Source: Sphingobacteriales bacterium (GTDB lineage Bacteria; Bacteroidota; Bacteroidia; Chitinophagales; Chitinophagaceae). From it: a stretch of DNA of 64,000 nucleotides. Positions 45,427-56,950 of the stretch are shown piece by piece (the stretch's first letter is position 1; each line of letters begins with the position of its first letter). Both the position numbers and the translations under genes were made by a program. The stretch is taken from the NCBI GenBank assembly GCA_027484425.1, contig JAIXSZ010000056.1, positions 62,001 to 126,000 on the forward strand, written 5' to 3'. Under the pieces are notes generated by a model. It had not been told where the DNA came from. It did not search any database and saw only the letters and a program-made list of their open reading frames with translations.

Positions 45427-47820
45427 TTATGAACTACAAGTAATGCAACCTTCTTCCATGCTACAAGTAGGACCTGCGTATTCTGTAGTTATATCGTCTA
45501 TGTCATTGTTTTCTGTAATTGCTGTCGCAGATGGCAAAACAGGTTCAATTTCTTTACTGCCTTGTTTTTCTACTGTAAATTGAACGGCTTGTGCTGCTGC
45601 TTGCGTACGTAAATAATACATACCCGTTTTGAGTCCTTTCTTCCAAGCGTAGAAGTGCATGGAAGTAAGTTTCGACATGGTAGGACTATCTACAAACAAA
45701 TTGAGCGATTGCGACTGGCAGATATACGCACCTCTATCGGCAGCCATATCTATCAAGTTGCGTTGCTTGATTTCCCAAACGGTTTTGTACAGTTCTTTTA
45801 TGTTAGCTGGTATTTCGTCTATGTGTTGAATAGAACCATTAGCAGCAATTATCCTGTTTTTGATACTATTGTTCCACAAGCCCAATTCAGCCAAATCTTT
45901 CAATAAATGTTTGTTAACTATAATAAACTCCCCACTCAATACTCGGCGAGTATAAATATTAGATGTATATGGTTCAAAACACTCATTGTTGCCCAATATC
46001 TGAGAAGTAGAAGCAGTAGGCATAGGAGCAACTAGTAACGAGTTGCGAACACCATGGGTCATTACTTCGCTACGCAGTGCATCCCAATCATGCCTATCAG
46101 ACGGCTGGGTATTCCATAAGTCGAATTGAAACTGACCTTTAGACAAAGGAGAGCCGTGGAAAGTTTGGTAAGGACCTTGCTCAATAGCAAGATCTTTACT
46201 GGCAGTCATTGCTGCAAAGTATATCGTCTCGAAGATATTTTTGTTGAGCAATTTAGCCATATCACTTTCGAATGGCAAACGCATAAGGATGAAAACATCA
46301 GCAAGACCTTGTACACCCAAACCTATAGGACGATGACGAAGATTAGAGTTACGTGCTTCCTCAACTGGATAGTAATTATTATCTATTATTTTATTGAGAT
46401 TGCGTGTTATGTGATAAGTTATTTCGTATAGTTTTTCGAAATTAAACTTACCATCTTGGATGTATCTAGGCAAAGCAATTGAAGCTAGATTACACACAGC
46501 AACTTCATCAGGGCTGGTGTATTCTATAATTTCAGTGCAAAGGTTACTGCTTTTGATGGTACCCAGATTTTGTTGGTTGCTCTTACCATTAGCAGCATCT
46601 TTATAGAGCAAATATGGCGTACCAGTTTCGATCTGAGCTTCTAGCACTGCAAACCAAAGTTCTTGAGCCTTAATAGTTTTTCTGGCTCTTCCTTCCGCTT
46701 CGTATCTTGTATAAAGCTCTTCGAAAGCAGCACCATGACATTCAGACAAACCTGGCGCTTCGTTAGGACAAAACAAACTCCAAGTGCTGTTTTCCTCTAC
46801 TCGCTTCATAAACAGGTCAGGAATCCAGAGTGCATTAAACAAATCTCTAGCTCTCAATTCTTCCTTACCATGGTTTTTGCGAATATCCAAGAATTCGAAA
46901 ACATCGGCATGCCATGGCTCTAGATAAATTGCAAATGCGCCTTTGCGTTTGCCACCACCCTGATCGACATAGCGGGCGGTATCATTAAATACGCGGAGCA
47001 TCGGCAGCAAACCATTACTGGTGCCGTTAGTGCCACCGATATAACTACCTGTAGCACGAACGTTATGTATAGCCAAACCTATACCACCTGCACTTTGTGA
47101 TATTTTTGCAGTTTGTTTCAATGTGTCATAAATACCTTCTATGCTATCATCTTTCATAGTAAGGAGAAAGCATGAAGACATTTGTGGTTTAGGTGTACCT
47201 GCATTAAAAAGAGTAGGAGTGGCATGAGTGTACCAACGCTCGCTCATAAAATTGTAGGTTTCCAGCACACTTTTGATATCGTGTTTGTGAATACCTACCG
47301 CAACACGCATATACATATGCTGAGGACGCTCTACTACTTTTCCATTCAGGCGAAGTAAGTATGACTTTTCCAAAGTTTTGAAACCAAAATAATCGAAACC
47401 AAAATCTCGGTCGTAGATGATTGAGCTATCCAGCAATTCAGCATTTGCTTCAATAATTTCCATGACATCATCTGCCAGCAATGGCATTTTTCTGCCATTT
47501 TTTGCATCAGTACAATCGTATAGTTTTCTCATTGTTTCAGAGAACGACTTGATTGTGTTTTTATGCAAGTTGCTGATTGCTATCCTACTAGCCAGCAAAG
47601 CATAATCTGGATGTTTGATAGTAAGTGATGCAGCAGTTTCTGCAGCAAGGTTATCCAACTCGGATGTCGCTACACCGTCATAGATACCTTCGATTACTTT
47701 TTTGGCTACGTCTATTACATTCACAGATTTGTGAAGGCTGTAGGAGAGTTTTTCGATACGTGCAGTTATCTTGTCAAACTTTACGCTTTCTCTCTTTCCA
47801 TTTCTTTTTACTACTTGCAT
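45427..47820 (-). CDS. nrdA: Ribonucleoside-diphosphate reductase, large subunit (class Ia)
   Basis: 797 residues. An N-terminal ATP-cone ([22 protein letters not shown]) carries allosteric activity control. The catalytic barrel has [17 protein letters not shown] (active-site Cys), NLCTEI (radical-chain Cys region), and [27 protein letters not shown]. The C-terminal tail ends in [12 protein letters not shown], holding the redox cysteines reloaded by thioredoxin. It reduces NDPs to dNDPs with NrdB. It lies 79 bases downstream of nrdB on the same strand, an nrdB-nrdA order seen in Bacteroidota. Confidence 0.97.
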   Translation of the reverse strand: MQVVKRNGKRESVKFDKITARIEKLSYSLHKSVNVIDVAKKVIEGIYDGVATSELDNLAAETAASLTIKHPDYALLASRIAISNLHKNTIKSFSETMRKLYDCTDAKNGRKMPLLADDVMEIIEANAELLDSSIIYDRDFGFDYFGFKTLEKSYLLRLNGKVVERPQHMYMRVAVGIHKHDIKSVLETYNFMSERWYTHATPTLFNAGTPKPQMSSCFLLTMKDDSIEGIYDTLKQTAKISQSAGGIGLAIHNVRATGSYIGGTNGTSNGLLPMLRVFNDTARYVDQGGGKRKGAFAIYLEPWHADVFEFLDIRKNHGKEELRARDLFNALWIPDLFMKRVEENSTWSLFCPNEAPGLSECHGAAFEELYTRYEAEGRARKTIKAQELWFAVLEAQIETGTPYLLYKDAANGKSNQQNLGTIKSSNLCTEIIEYTSPDEVAVCNLASIALPRYIQDGKFNFEKLYEITYHITRNLNKIIDNNYYPVEEARNSNLRHRPIGLGVQGLADVFILMRLPFESDMAKLLNKNIFETIYFAAMTASKDLAIEQGPYQTFHGSPLSKGQFQFDLWNTQPSDRHDWDALRSEVMTHGVRNSLLVAPMPTASTSQILGNNECFEPYTSNIYTRRVLSGEFIIVNKHLLKDLAELGLWNNSIKNRIIAANGSIQHIDEIPANIKELYKTVWEIKQRNLIDMAADRGAYICQSQSLNLFVDSPTMSKLTSMHFYAWKKGLKTGMYYLRTQAAAQAVQFTVEKQGSKEIEPVLPSATAITENNDIDDITTEYAGPTCSMEEGCITCSS

Positions 47821-47899
47821 ACTACTAAAATATTATAGAGGTTGATATTTGTGGTTTAGTTTTTTCCTGCTTCTGATAATTTTTGCGACATGTTTGCCA

Positions 47900-48865
47900 C
47901 TAAAAATCTTCATCAAGCGAGAAACTTTGTGAGGCCGAACCAGCCACTACACCCGCTTTCTGGTAATCGCCTACCCTTTTTTCAAAGAAATTTGTTTTTC
48001 CTTGTAATGATATCATTTCCATGAAATCGAAAGGATTAGTTGTATTGTAGATTTTAGCATAACCTAATTCTTCAATCCATCTGTCAGCAACGAATTCTAT
48101 ATATTGTTGCATCAATTTCGCATTCATGCCTATAAGGTCGACTGGTATTGCTTCGCTTACAAACTGTTTTTCAATAGCTACGGCATCACAAATAATATCA
48201 TATACCTGCTGCTGAGACAATTTGTTTTGGAGCATACTGTACAGAAGGCAAGCGAATTCGCAATGCATACCTTCATCTCTGCTAATAAGCTCATTACTGA
48301 AGGTCAAACCTGGCATTAGCCCTCTTTTTTTGAGCCAAAAAATGGAGCAGAAGCTACCGCTAAAAAATATACCTTCTACTGCTGCAAATGCTACTAATCG
48401 CTCAGCAAACGTTCCATTTTCTATCCATCGAAGTGCCCATTCGGCTTTTTTGTTTACACCAGGCACGGTTTCAATAGCGTGAAACAATCTGTTCTTTTCC
48501 TTGGGGTCTTTGATATAGGTGTCTATGAGCAACGCATAAGTTTCGGAGTGGATATTCTCCATCATTATTTGAAAACCATAGAAACAACGAGCTTCGGGCA
48601 ATTGCACTTCGCTCATAAAATTCACCGCTAGGTTTTCGTTTACAATACCATCACTTGCTGCAAAGAATGCCAAAACATGCGAAATGAAATGACGTTCACC
48701 ATCATTTAAAGCATCCCAATGTTTCTGGTCGTCACTCAAATCTATCTCCTCTGCTGTCCAAAAACTCGCTTCGTGTTTTTTATACATCTCCCATATCCGT
48801 GGATAGTTAATGGGAAGTATCACAAAACGGTCTTTATTCTCTCTGAGTAATAACTCTTCCTGCAT
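47900..48865 (-). CDS. nrdB: Ribonucleoside-diphosphate reductase, small subunit (class Ia)
   Basis: 321 residues of the ferritin-like R2 fold. Iron-ligand segments are visible: FWTAEEIDL near residue 36, [11 protein letters not shown] near 105 (with the radical-tyrosine region), and [28 protein letters not shown] near 165-190. The C-terminus [10 protein letters not shown] is the typical tail that docks in NrdA. First gene of the nrdBA operon. No clear NrdR box was found upstream. Confidence 0.96.
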   Translation of the reverse strand: MQEELLLRENKDRFVILPINYPRIWEMYKKHEASFWTAEEIDLSDDQKHWDALNDGERHFISHVLAFFAASDGIVNENLAVNFMSEVQLPEARCFYGFQIMMENIHSETYALLIDTYIKDPKEKNRLFHAIETVPGVNKKAEWALRWIENGTFAERLVAFAAVEGIFFSGSFCSIFWLKKRGLMPGLTFSNELISRDEGMHCEFACLLYSMLQNKLSQQQVYDIICDAVAIEKQFVSEAIPVDLIGMNAKLMQQYIEFVADRWIEELGYAKIYNTTNPFDFMEMISLQGKTNFFEKRVGDYQKAGVVAGSASQSFSLDEDF

Positions 48866-49448
48866 AATCGTTGTTTATAAAAGTTTTATTTTAGACTAAT
48901 TCAGGTGAGGGGCAATACTTACTGAACAGAAACCAATTTTATTTTAGAATGACCACTCACTTATCTCTTTCACTTCACTTTCTACTAAGACCTTTCTTTA
49001 ACTGCTTTATACTAGGTAATCTTTCGACCAGAATTTCTTCTATTAACTTTAGTTGATTGCTATGTGTTAAAACAAAAGTACCGTCTTTAGCATTGGTCAA
49101 AACAAAATGATTTGCACACCCTGTGGAAAACCTAGAGCAAATGTGAATGAATGAAAAAGCAACAATAAGATAACAACAGACATCCTTGTTTTAGAATATT
49201 TGTGGGTTCAACCATGCACTTCTAAAACCCTTATCTGGTGGTCTTATTACAAAATTTACCCACTATAATTTATCTCGAAAAGATAAGTGATATGGTAAAT
49301 CAACAAAAAATAGATTGTGGAAAAACTTTTTTCACCTGCTCCGACTCTAAAAATGAAGTAAACTAAACCTAATATATTATATCTTGGTAGTCTCAATAAA
49401 ACCGATCGAAATCAACCACTAATTTTAGTAGAAAATCAACTTAAAAAA
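48866..49448. other. Intergenic region between nrdB and the YdeI gene
   Basis: 583 bases without a convincing gene. It contains a start-less minus-strand frame (described separately), a small TTATCT/AGATAA hairpin near 49270-49286 and two TGTGGAAAA words near 49122 and 49316. No tRNA or terminator was seen. Confidence 0.5.
48975..49190 (-). pseudogene. Possible gene remnant upstream of nrdB
   Basis: A 72-codon minus-strand frame ending at 48975 has no ATG but reads like protein, closing with LKLIEEILVERLPSIKQLKKGLSRK-like basic sequence. An ATG at 49183 in another frame gives a short signal-like peptide of 28 residues that stops at 49097. A single frameshift would join the two. It could be a broken small secreted protein or chance. 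Confidence 0.25.
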
Positions 49449-50060
49449 ATGGGTAAAAAAGATGAAAGAATAGACGCTTACATTGCGAATTCTGCGCCAT
49501 TTGCACAACCTATTTTGTCACATTTACGCGCATTGATACATGATGTTTGCCCTGAAGTAGTGGAAACTTGGAAATGGAGTTTTCCGAATTTCGATTACAA
49601 GGGTAATTCTTTTGTGAGTCTGGCAAGTTTCAAGAAACATTGCGCATTGAGATTTTGGAGAGCATCCTTGATGGAGGATCCGGATAACATTTTTAACATT
49701 AGTGAAAACGGCGCCCTAGGCAGTCTGAACAAAATATGTGCATTAACAGATTTACCTGACGATAGTGTGTTGATAAAATACCTCAAAGCCGCCGTAAAGC
49801 TGAGTGAAGAAGGTAAAAAAGCGCCCAAAACAAGTAAGTCAAAAACAGCAGAACCAATTAAAACTCCTGATGATCTTGCAATTGCCCTAACTGCAAATGA
49901 AGCTGCAAGCAAGCTTTATAACAATTTTAGCAACTCGCACAAAAAGGAATATGTGGTGTGGATAGAAGAAGCTAAAACATTAGCCACCAGAAACAAAAGA
50001 ATAGCACAAGCTGTAGAAATGATCGCTGAAAACAAAAGCCGCAATTGGAAATACAAGTAA
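49449..50060 (+). CDS. YdeI/OmdA-family protein (DUF1801 type)
   Basis: 203 residues. The N-terminal DUF1801 domain (about 1-110) has the block VVETWKWSFPNFDYKGNSFVSLASFKKHCALRFW, and the C-terminal OmdA-like part (about 135-203) has LAIALTANEAASKLYNNFSNSHKKEYVVWIEEAKTLATRNKRI. A Lys/Thr-rich linker separates them. Cytoplasmic, molecular function unknown. It is a distant paralogue of the protein at 10392-10970 and is transcribed alone. Confidence 0.85.
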   Translation: MGKKDERIDAYIANSAPFAQPILSHLRALIHDVCPEVVETWKWSFPNFDYKGNSFVSLASFKKHCALRFWRASLMEDPDNIFNISENGALGSLNKICALTDLPDDSVLIKYLKAAVKLSEEGKKAPKTSKSKTAEPIKTPDDLAIALTANEAASKLYNNFSNSHKKEYVVWIEEAKTLATRNKRIAQAVEMIAENKSRNWKYK

Positions 50061-50139
50061 TGACAGTTTGATATAAGTTATCTGGTGTTTTACTTCAAGT
50101 GTAAATTCTTACACAGGGTACGATACTACTATATTGTAT

Positions 50140-50147
50140 TACTTTTG
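50140..50147 (+). promoter_or_regulatory. purM: -7 box for purM
   Basis: TACTTTTG, exact TAnnTTTG match, ending 12 bases before the ATG at 50160. Confidence 0.5.
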
Positions 50148-50159
50148 CGGTGCTAAAAA

Positions 50160-51335
50160 ATGAACATATTGAACGACAGGTATAGCCAGCGGGGCGTATC
50201 CGCACAAAAGGAAGATGTACATAAGGCAGTAGCAAAACTAGATAAAGGACTGTATCCTAACGCTTTTTGCAAAATATATCCCGACTATTGGGGTAATGAC
50301 CCTGAATATTGCAACCTTATGCATGCAGATGGGGCTGGCACAAAATCGATACTAGCATACCTATATTGGAAAGAAACTGGAGACATGAGTGTGTGGCAAG
50401 GTATAGCAATAGATAGTATAGTGATGAACATAGATGATATGCTATGTGTGGGTGCAACTGGTCCATTTACCTACTCATCTACTATAGGTAGAAATAAACA
50501 TCTGATACCCGGAGAGGTAATATCAGAGATAATAAATGGTACTCAGGCATATTTTGACAAACTAAGCGGTTTTGGCATTGATGTAAGGTTTATGGGCGGC
50601 GAAACAGCCGACGTAGGAGATGTAGTGCGCACTGTGATTGTAGATGGCACTATGGCATGCCGGATGAGAAGAGACAAACTGGTGACCACCGAAAAGATGA
50701 AACCAGGAGATGTAGTAGTATCTCTTGCTAGTTATGGACAAGCCACCTACGAAACAGAGTATAATAGTGGAATGGGCAGCAATGGCCTGACGAGTGCCCG
50801 TCACGAAATGCTCCACAAAAAATATGGCACCCAATATCCTGAAAGCGTAGACCCGAATTTGCCAGAGGATGTGGTATATAACGGCAAACATGAACTGACT
50901 GACGCCACTAGTACCCCGCTGAATATAGGCAAAATGATACTTTCACCCACCCGCACGTATTCGCCAGTGATACTGAAAGTTCTCGATCAGCATTTTGATA
51001 AAATACATGGCATTATTCATTGTAGTGGAGGTGGACAAAGTAAATGTTTACATTATCTTCCGTCGGCTATGCGGGTTGTGAAAAATAATTTATTACCTGT
51101 GCCACCGTTATTTAAGATGATTCAGGAATCGGCGGGCACTGACTGGCGAGAAATGTATCAGGTATTTAATATGGGACAAAGGTTGGAAATATTTACTGAC
51201 GAAACCACTGCTCGTGAAATTGTGAATATTTCAGAGAGTTTTGGGATACAGGCGCAGATTTCTGGTTATGTAGAAATATCAGAAACAAAAGAAGTAGTGA
51301 TACAGTCAGAATACGGTAGTTTTTTGTACAAATAA
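50160..51335 (+). CDS. purM: Phosphoribosylformylglycinamidine cyclo-ligase (AIR synthetase)
   Basis: 391 residues. The enzyme closes FGAM to AIR in purine synthesis, using ATP. Start RYSQRGVSAQKEDVHKAV is the conserved N-terminus; the signature DGAGTKSILAYLY (about 59-71) and the metal/nucleotide region GGETADVGDVV (about 147-157) follow, with IIHCSGGGQSKCLHYL further on. It is longer than the roughly 345-residue enterobacterial form but matches the Bacteroidota type. The gene is monocistronic here; no other pur gene is adjacent. Confidence 0.95.
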   Translation: MNILNDRYSQRGVSAQKEDVHKAVAKLDKGLYPNAFCKIYPDYWGNDPEYCNLMHADGAGTKSILAYLYWKETGDMSVWQGIAIDSIVMNIDDMLCVGATGPFTYSSTIGRNKHLIPGEVISEIINGTQAYFDKLSGFGIDVRFMGGETADVGDVVRTVIVDGTMACRMRRDKLVTTEKMKPGDVVVSLASYGQATYETEYNSGMGSNGLTSARHEMLHKKYGTQYPESVDPNLPEDVVYNGKHELTDATSTPLNIGKMILSPTRTYSPVILKVLDQHFDKIHGIIHCSGGGQSKCLHYLPSAMRVVKNNLLPVPPLFKMIQESAGTDWREMYQVFNMGQRLEIFTDETTAREIVNISESFGIQAQISGYVEISETKEVVIQSEYGSFLYK

Positions 51336-51460
51336 AATAATTTCTACCATCTTGCGTTTATTCTCTGTAACACAAAACAGTATTGAATTAGAAATTAGGC
51401 TTATCTTTACTTTGTCATTTACTCAACCTTATTAAACACAAACGCCAAAATCAAAAAAAA

Positions 51461-52141
51461 ATGAAAAAGCTTCTGATTACAGCATTATCGATTATGTTAC
51501 TCAGTAACGTAAATGCACAAGAAAACTCTGATGATGACGGACCAATGAACGAGCGTATTTCGCTAGATGGCTCTCCTATGCCCAGAAATAAAATGTTTAA
51601 CAACACTCGTTGGAATAGCCTTACAACAATTGCCTTATCTCCATTTCAGTATTCAGAAAATGGTGTGGGTGTTGGTTTGAGTTATGAGCGTGCTTTGGAC
51701 GTAGATGGCTATATATCTGCCTACGTTCCTTTTATTGCTACGTTTAACATGGAAGAAAATAATGACAGGTATTATTACAACAATCAAAACAGAAATAATA
51801 TCATGTTCTATGCCATGCCAGGTATTAAATTTTACCCAACAGGCATGGGCAGGGTTAAATATGCAGTTGGTCCATCAGCTGTTATCGGCGTAGGACAGAA
51901 AACAATGGATGACTATTATTATGACCCATATTATGGTTACAGTACATCGAGAAATGGTACATACGATAGAGTATTGTTTGGTATGATGATCAATAACTCA
52001 TTGAACATTTACGCTACCAAACGTGTGTATGTTGGAGCGGAGATGGGTTTTGGTTTCACCTACATGGATATTATTAACAACGTGAATCGCGGTGTAACTT
52101 TCCTTACTCAGGGAAGTTTCAAGATTGGATACTCGTTCTAA
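51461..52141 (+). CDS. Outer-membrane beta-barrel protein
   Basis: 226 residues with a signal peptide (MKKLLITALSIMLLSNVNAQ) and alternating amphipathic strands: NSLTTIALSPFQYSENGVGVGLSYERAL, IMFYAMPGIKFYPTG, VYVGAEMGFGFTYMD and a C-terminus GSFKIGYSF that ends in the aromatic residue usual for Bam-assembled barrels. About eight strands are expected. Tyr/Asn-rich loops (DRYYYNNQNRNN, DDYYYDPYYGY) are notable. Function unknown. A strong terminator follows. Confidence 0.85.
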   Translation: MKKLLITALSIMLLSNVNAQENSDDDGPMNERISLDGSPMPRNKMFNNTRWNSLTTIALSPFQYSENGVGVGLSYERALDVDGYISAYVPFIATFNMEENNDRYYYNNQNRNNIMFYAMPGIKFYPTGMGRVKYAVGPSAVIGVGQKTMDDYYYDPYYGYSTSRNGTYDRVLFGMMINNSLNIYATKRVYVGAEMGFGFTYMDIINNVNRGVTFLTQGSFKIGYSF

Positions 52142-52168
52142 ACTGACATAAAATCCGATTATATTTTT

Positions 52169-52201
52169 CTATGCCCTGCTATTAGCGGGGCATAGTTTTT
52201 T
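52169..52201 (+). terminator. Intrinsic terminator after the beta-barrel gene
   Basis: CTATGCCCTGC / GCGGGGCATAG form an 11-bp stem with one T-G wobble and a 5-base loop, followed by six T residues. Confidence 0.88.
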
Positions 52202-52248
52202 AGATATAGTTATCAAAATAATCTAGCTCCAAATCGAATTATATCTCT

Positions 52249-52256
52249 TACATTTG
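52249..52256 (+). promoter_or_regulatory. -7 box of the thiamine operon
   Basis: TACATTTG, exact TAnnTTTG match, placed so that transcription would begin just before the TPP riboswitch. Confidence 0.6.
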
Positions 52257-52264
52257 TTTTACAC

Positions 52265-52342
52265 TTTAGGGGTGCCATTTACCGATTGGCTGAGATCATA
52301 CCCTTGTACGTGATCAGGATAATGCCTGCGAACGAAAAAAGT
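52265..52342 (+). promoter_or_regulatory. TPP riboswitch (THI element)
   Basis: The conserved THI-box blocks are present in order: AGGGGTGCC, GGCTGAGATCATACCC, then TGATCAGGATAATGCCTGCG followed by an A-rich tail. It binds thiamine pyrophosphate and should repress the operon when TPP is plentiful. It lies directly upstream of thiS-thiC-thiD-thiE-thiG. Confidence 0.93.
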
Positions 52343-52366
52343 AAACATAGCTAGTATACTTCTCAG

Positions 52367-52398
52367 CTACCTGCGTAAATCCCTCTGCCTACAGGTAG
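52367..52398 (+). promoter_or_regulatory. Hairpin just before thiS, possible riboswitch expression platform
   Basis: CTACCTG (52367-52373) pairs with CAGGTAG (52392-52398), ending 4 bases before the thiS ATG. There is no U-run, so it would act on ribosome access rather than termination. Confidence 0.5.
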
Positions 52399-52402
52399 AA
52401 TT

Positions 52403-52606
52403 ATGGAAATAATCATCAACGATAAGACTCTTTCATTGCCCGAAGGTGCATCTGTGGCTTTTGCCCTCTCTGTTGCCAACATTATGGCTCAAAGAGGCGT
52501 AGCAGTAGCAGTTAATAGCTCTGTAATATCCAGTGCCGAATGGGAATTGCACATTCTAAAAGAAAATGATAAAATAATGGTCATAAAAGCCACACAAGGT
52601 GGTTAA
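52403..52606 (+). CDS. thiS: ThiS sulfur-carrier protein
   Basis: 67 residues, a ubiquitin-fold protein ending in the required Gly-Gly (KATQGG). The C-terminal glycine is adenylated by ThiF and converted to a thiocarboxylate that donates sulfur to the thiazole ring made by ThiG. First gene of the operon, under the TPP riboswitch; thiC begins 54 bases later. Confidence 0.93.
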   Translation: MEIIINDKTLSLPEGASVAFALSVANIMAQRGVAVAVNSSVISSAEWELHILKENDKIMVIKATQGG

Positions 52607-52645
52607 TGTGAAAGTATGGTTCACCCGCAAATTAAAATATAATAA

Positions 52646-54514
<1,869 letters not shown>

Positions 54515-54567
54515 ATTATAACTTGAAAGTGAATTTATAAATTAAAAGTATGCAGTACTAAAAGTCT

Positions 54568-55338
54568 ATGTCTGATATCGCACCCAATACTACTATTACC
54601 ACTGTTCTCTCTGTAGCAGGCTTTGACCCATCGGGCGGGGCTGGTTTGCTAGCTGATATCAAGACATTTGAGGCTAATGGTGTGTATGGTATGGGTGTGG
54701 TAACGGCGCTTACTTTTCAGAACGATAAAGAATTTGATGGGGTAAAATGGATACCTGTAGATGATATAATCCAACAGATATCTGTTTTACTGCGTCGTTG
54801 TAGCATCAAATACATTAAAATTGGGCTTATTGAAAGTTACGAGGTGTTACTGAAAATTATTGAATTCTTGAAAGAACAGATAGTTAATCCAGTAATAGTT
54901 TTTGACCCCATTATCAAGGCTAGTGCTGGTTTTAAGTTTCATAATAATGCTAACCAGTTTGTAAGCTTGTTGCAACACGTTTATTGTATTACCCCAAACA
55001 TACCAGAAGCGGAATGGATATTGCAATCGAGTGACTTAAACGATCAACTGGAACAACTTAGTGAGCAAGTAAACATATACCTAAAAGGCGGACATAGTGA
55101 TAATGAAACTGTAACCGACTTGCTGTATACAGCAGACCATACCTATGCATTTGCGAATGAACGACTACCCTATGGCACCAAACATGGGAGTGGTTGTGTG
55201 TTATCGGCATCGCTTACAGCACAACTCGCAATGGGCCACGACCTGCCCACAGCTGCAGAAAATGCAAATGCATATACCTATCGTTTCTTGGGCAGCAGTA
55301 CTACACTATTGGGCACACATCAATCTTATGCATCATGA
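54568..55338 (+). CDS. thiD: HMP/HMP-phosphate kinase
   Basis: 256 residues, ribokinase fold. VLSVAGFDPSGGAGLLADIKTFEANGVYGMGVVTALTFQ near the N-terminus is the pyrimidine-binding block, VIVFDPIIKASAGF near 110-125 is the conserved middle, and GTKHGSGCVLSASLTAQLA near the end carries the catalytic Cys/anion hole. It phosphorylates HMP and HMP-P to HMP-PP. Its stop overlaps the thiE start by four bases (ATGA). Confidence 0.94.
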   Translation: MSDIAPNTTITTVLSVAGFDPSGGAGLLADIKTFEANGVYGMGVVTALTFQNDKEFDGVKWIPVDDIIQQISVLLRRCSIKYIKIGLIESYEVLLKIIEFLKEQIVNPVIVFDPIIKASAGFKFHNNANQFVSLLQHVYCITPNIPEAEWILQSSDLNDQLEQLSEQVNIYLKGGHSDNETVTDLLYTADHTYAFANERLPYGTKHGSGCVLSASLTAQLAMGHDLPTAAENANAYTYRFLGSSTTLLGTHQSYAS

Positions 55339-56072
55339 AATCGATAAGCAAACTACACTTTATAACTACGAATGCTGCTGCTGCTGAGCTTGCGTGCAAA
55401 GGCGGGGTAAACTGGGTGCAACTTCGGCTGAAAAACGTAACGTACGAACAGTACAAGCAAGAAGCGTTAAAGGCAAAAGAGGTATGTACAAGGTACAACG
55501 CAGCACTGATAATAAACGACAATGTACAATTAGCTGCCGATGTTGGAGCTGATGGTGTGCATATTGGTAGTACCGATATGACACCTACAGAAGCTAGAGC
55601 ACTTCTTGGAGAAAATTTCATTATAGGCTGCACTGCTAATACCCTTGACGACGTTGTGAGGTTATCTGCATTGCCTGTTAACTATATTGGATTAGGACCA
55701 TTCAGATACACAACCACTAAACAGAACCTCAGCCCTGTGCTGGGTTGGGAAGGATATGATAGCATCATGAAACAGCTAACAAATACTCATACCCAACACC
55801 CTCCTATTGTAGGTATAGGTGGCATTATCCTACATGATGTACCATCGTTAATGGGAACTGGCATACACGGTATTGCAATATCTGGTGCCATAAGCAATGC
55901 AAGTGATGTGAGTGGTAAAGCGACTGATTTCATCAATATAATTGAAAATAAAAATATAGAGCGCTCTTCGCCTAGTGGTACAACCAGAAGTGCTAGTGTA
56001 ATATCAGAAGGAGTAATCGAAGTTGTTGCCAATGGGATTGTTGAAATAATTTCATCAGCGTCAATCGATTAA
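55335..56072 (+). CDS. thiE: Thiamine-phosphate synthase with extra C-terminal tail
   Basis: 245 residues from the ATG at 55335, which overlaps the thiD stop; the frame opens earlier (55194) inside thiD but the family N-terminus starts at MKSISKLHFIT. Active-site blocks: WVQLRLKN, ALIINDNVQLAADVGADGVHIG, GPFRYTTTKQNLSPVLG and VGIGGI..GIAISGAI. It joins HMP-PP and thiazole phosphate to thiamine phosphate. The last 40 residues or so (SPSGTTRSASVISEGVIEVVANGIVEII) are not part of the normal TIM barrel and have low-complexity character. Confidence 0.92.
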   Translation: MKSISKLHFITTNAAAAELACKGGVNWVQLRLKNVTYEQYKQEALKAKEVCTRYNAALIINDNVQLAADVGADGVHIGSTDMTPTEARALLGENFIIGCTANTLDDVVRLSALPVNYIGLGPFRYTTTKQNLSPVLGWEGYDSIMKQLTNTHTQHPPIVGIGGIILHDVPSLMGTGIHGIAISGAISNASDVSGKATDFINIIENKNIERSSPSGTTRSASVISEGVIEVVANGIVEIISSASID

Positions 56073-56104
56073 TAATTTTAAAACAAGTATAATATTAATA
56101 CTCA

Positions 56105-56878
56105 ATGAACGATACACTAATAATAGCCAGTAAATCTTTTAGTTCACGCCTTTTTACTGGCACTGGCAAGTTTGGCAATCATCAGTTGATGGAAGAAGCA
56201 TTGCTGGCTTCAGCGTCTGAGCTAGTAACTGTGGCACTGAAACGAGTAAGTATAGATGGTGAAGATGATGATATTCTGCGTCATCTCAATCATAGCCACA
56301 TTAATTTACTACCTAATACCTCTGGAGTACGAAACGCTAAAGAAGCAATTTTTGCAGCCCACCTTGCTCGCGAAGCCATGCAGACCAACTGGCTAAAGCT
56401 GGAGATACATCCCGACCCAAAATACTTGATGCCCGACCCTATAGAAACCCTGAAAGCAGCTGAACAACTGGTGAAAGACGGTTTTGTGGTATTGCCCTAT
56501 ATCCATGCCGATCCTGTACTATGCAAGCGACTAGAGGAAGTAGGTGTAGCGGCTGTAATGCCACTAGGCGCCCCTATAGGTAGTAATATGGGACTGAAAA
56601 CACTAGAATTTTTGCAAATAATAATAGAGCAAAGTAAAGTGCCTGTAATAGTAGATGCAGGCATAGGTGCACCTAGCCATGCAGCAGCAGCCATGGAGCT
56701 GGGCGCTGATGCAGTACTTGTAAATACGGCTATTGCTGTTGCAGGAGATCCGGTAATGATAGCAAATGCATTCAGGATGGCTGTAATAGCAGGCAGAATA
56801 GCTTTCAATGCCAAACTACCAAGCGTAAAACAGCATGCAGAAAGCAGCAGTCCGTTAACTGATTTTTTGAACGTGTAA
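56105..56878 (+). CDS. thiG: Thiazole synthase
   Basis: 257 residues, TIM barrel. The Schiff-base lysine is K98 in WLKLEI, with [17 protein letters not shown] at the start and [33 protein letters not shown] near 180-215. It builds the thiazole ring from deoxyxylulose phosphate, dehydroglycine and ThiS thiocarboxylate. Last gene of the operon, 32 bases after thiE; thiH or thiO and thiF, which it needs, are not in this window. Confidence 0.96.
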   Translation: MNDTLIIASKSFSSRLFTGTGKFGNHQLMEEALLASASELVTVALKRVSIDGEDDDILRHLNHSHINLLPNTSGVRNAKEAIFAAHLAREAMQTNWLKLEIHPDPKYLMPDPIETLKAAEQLVKDGFVVLPYIHADPVLCKRLEEVGVAAVMPLGAPIGSNMGLKTLEFLQIIIEQSKVPVIVDAGIGAPSHAAAAMELGADAVLVNTAIAVAGDPVMIANAFRMAVIAGRIAFNAKLPSVKQHAESSSPLTDFLNV

Positions 56879-56900
56879 ACAACAACATTTACTGTACATT

Positions 56901-56934
56901 AATAAATAAGGGGGCCATAGCCCCCTTATTTATT
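56901..56934. terminator. Bidirectional terminator between thiG and the EGF lipoprotein
   Basis: A perfect 15-bp stem (AATAAATAAGGGGGC / GCCCCCTTATTTATT) with a 4-base loop between two convergent genes. The A/T-rich outer part supplies U residues in both directions. Confidence 0.85.
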
Positions 56935-56950
56935 AAAAAATATAAATATT

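Noticed and set aside
49081-49340. TGTGGAAAA words as DnaA boxes of a replication origin
   Set aside because: Only two near-matches, each one base off TGTGGATAA, with no AT-rich unwinding block or dnaA/dnaN/gidA neighbours.
55194-55334. Long N-terminal extension of ThiE from inside thiD
   Set aside because: The thiE start overlapping the thiD stop (ATGA) gives the conserved N-terminus; the extension is thiD read in another frame.
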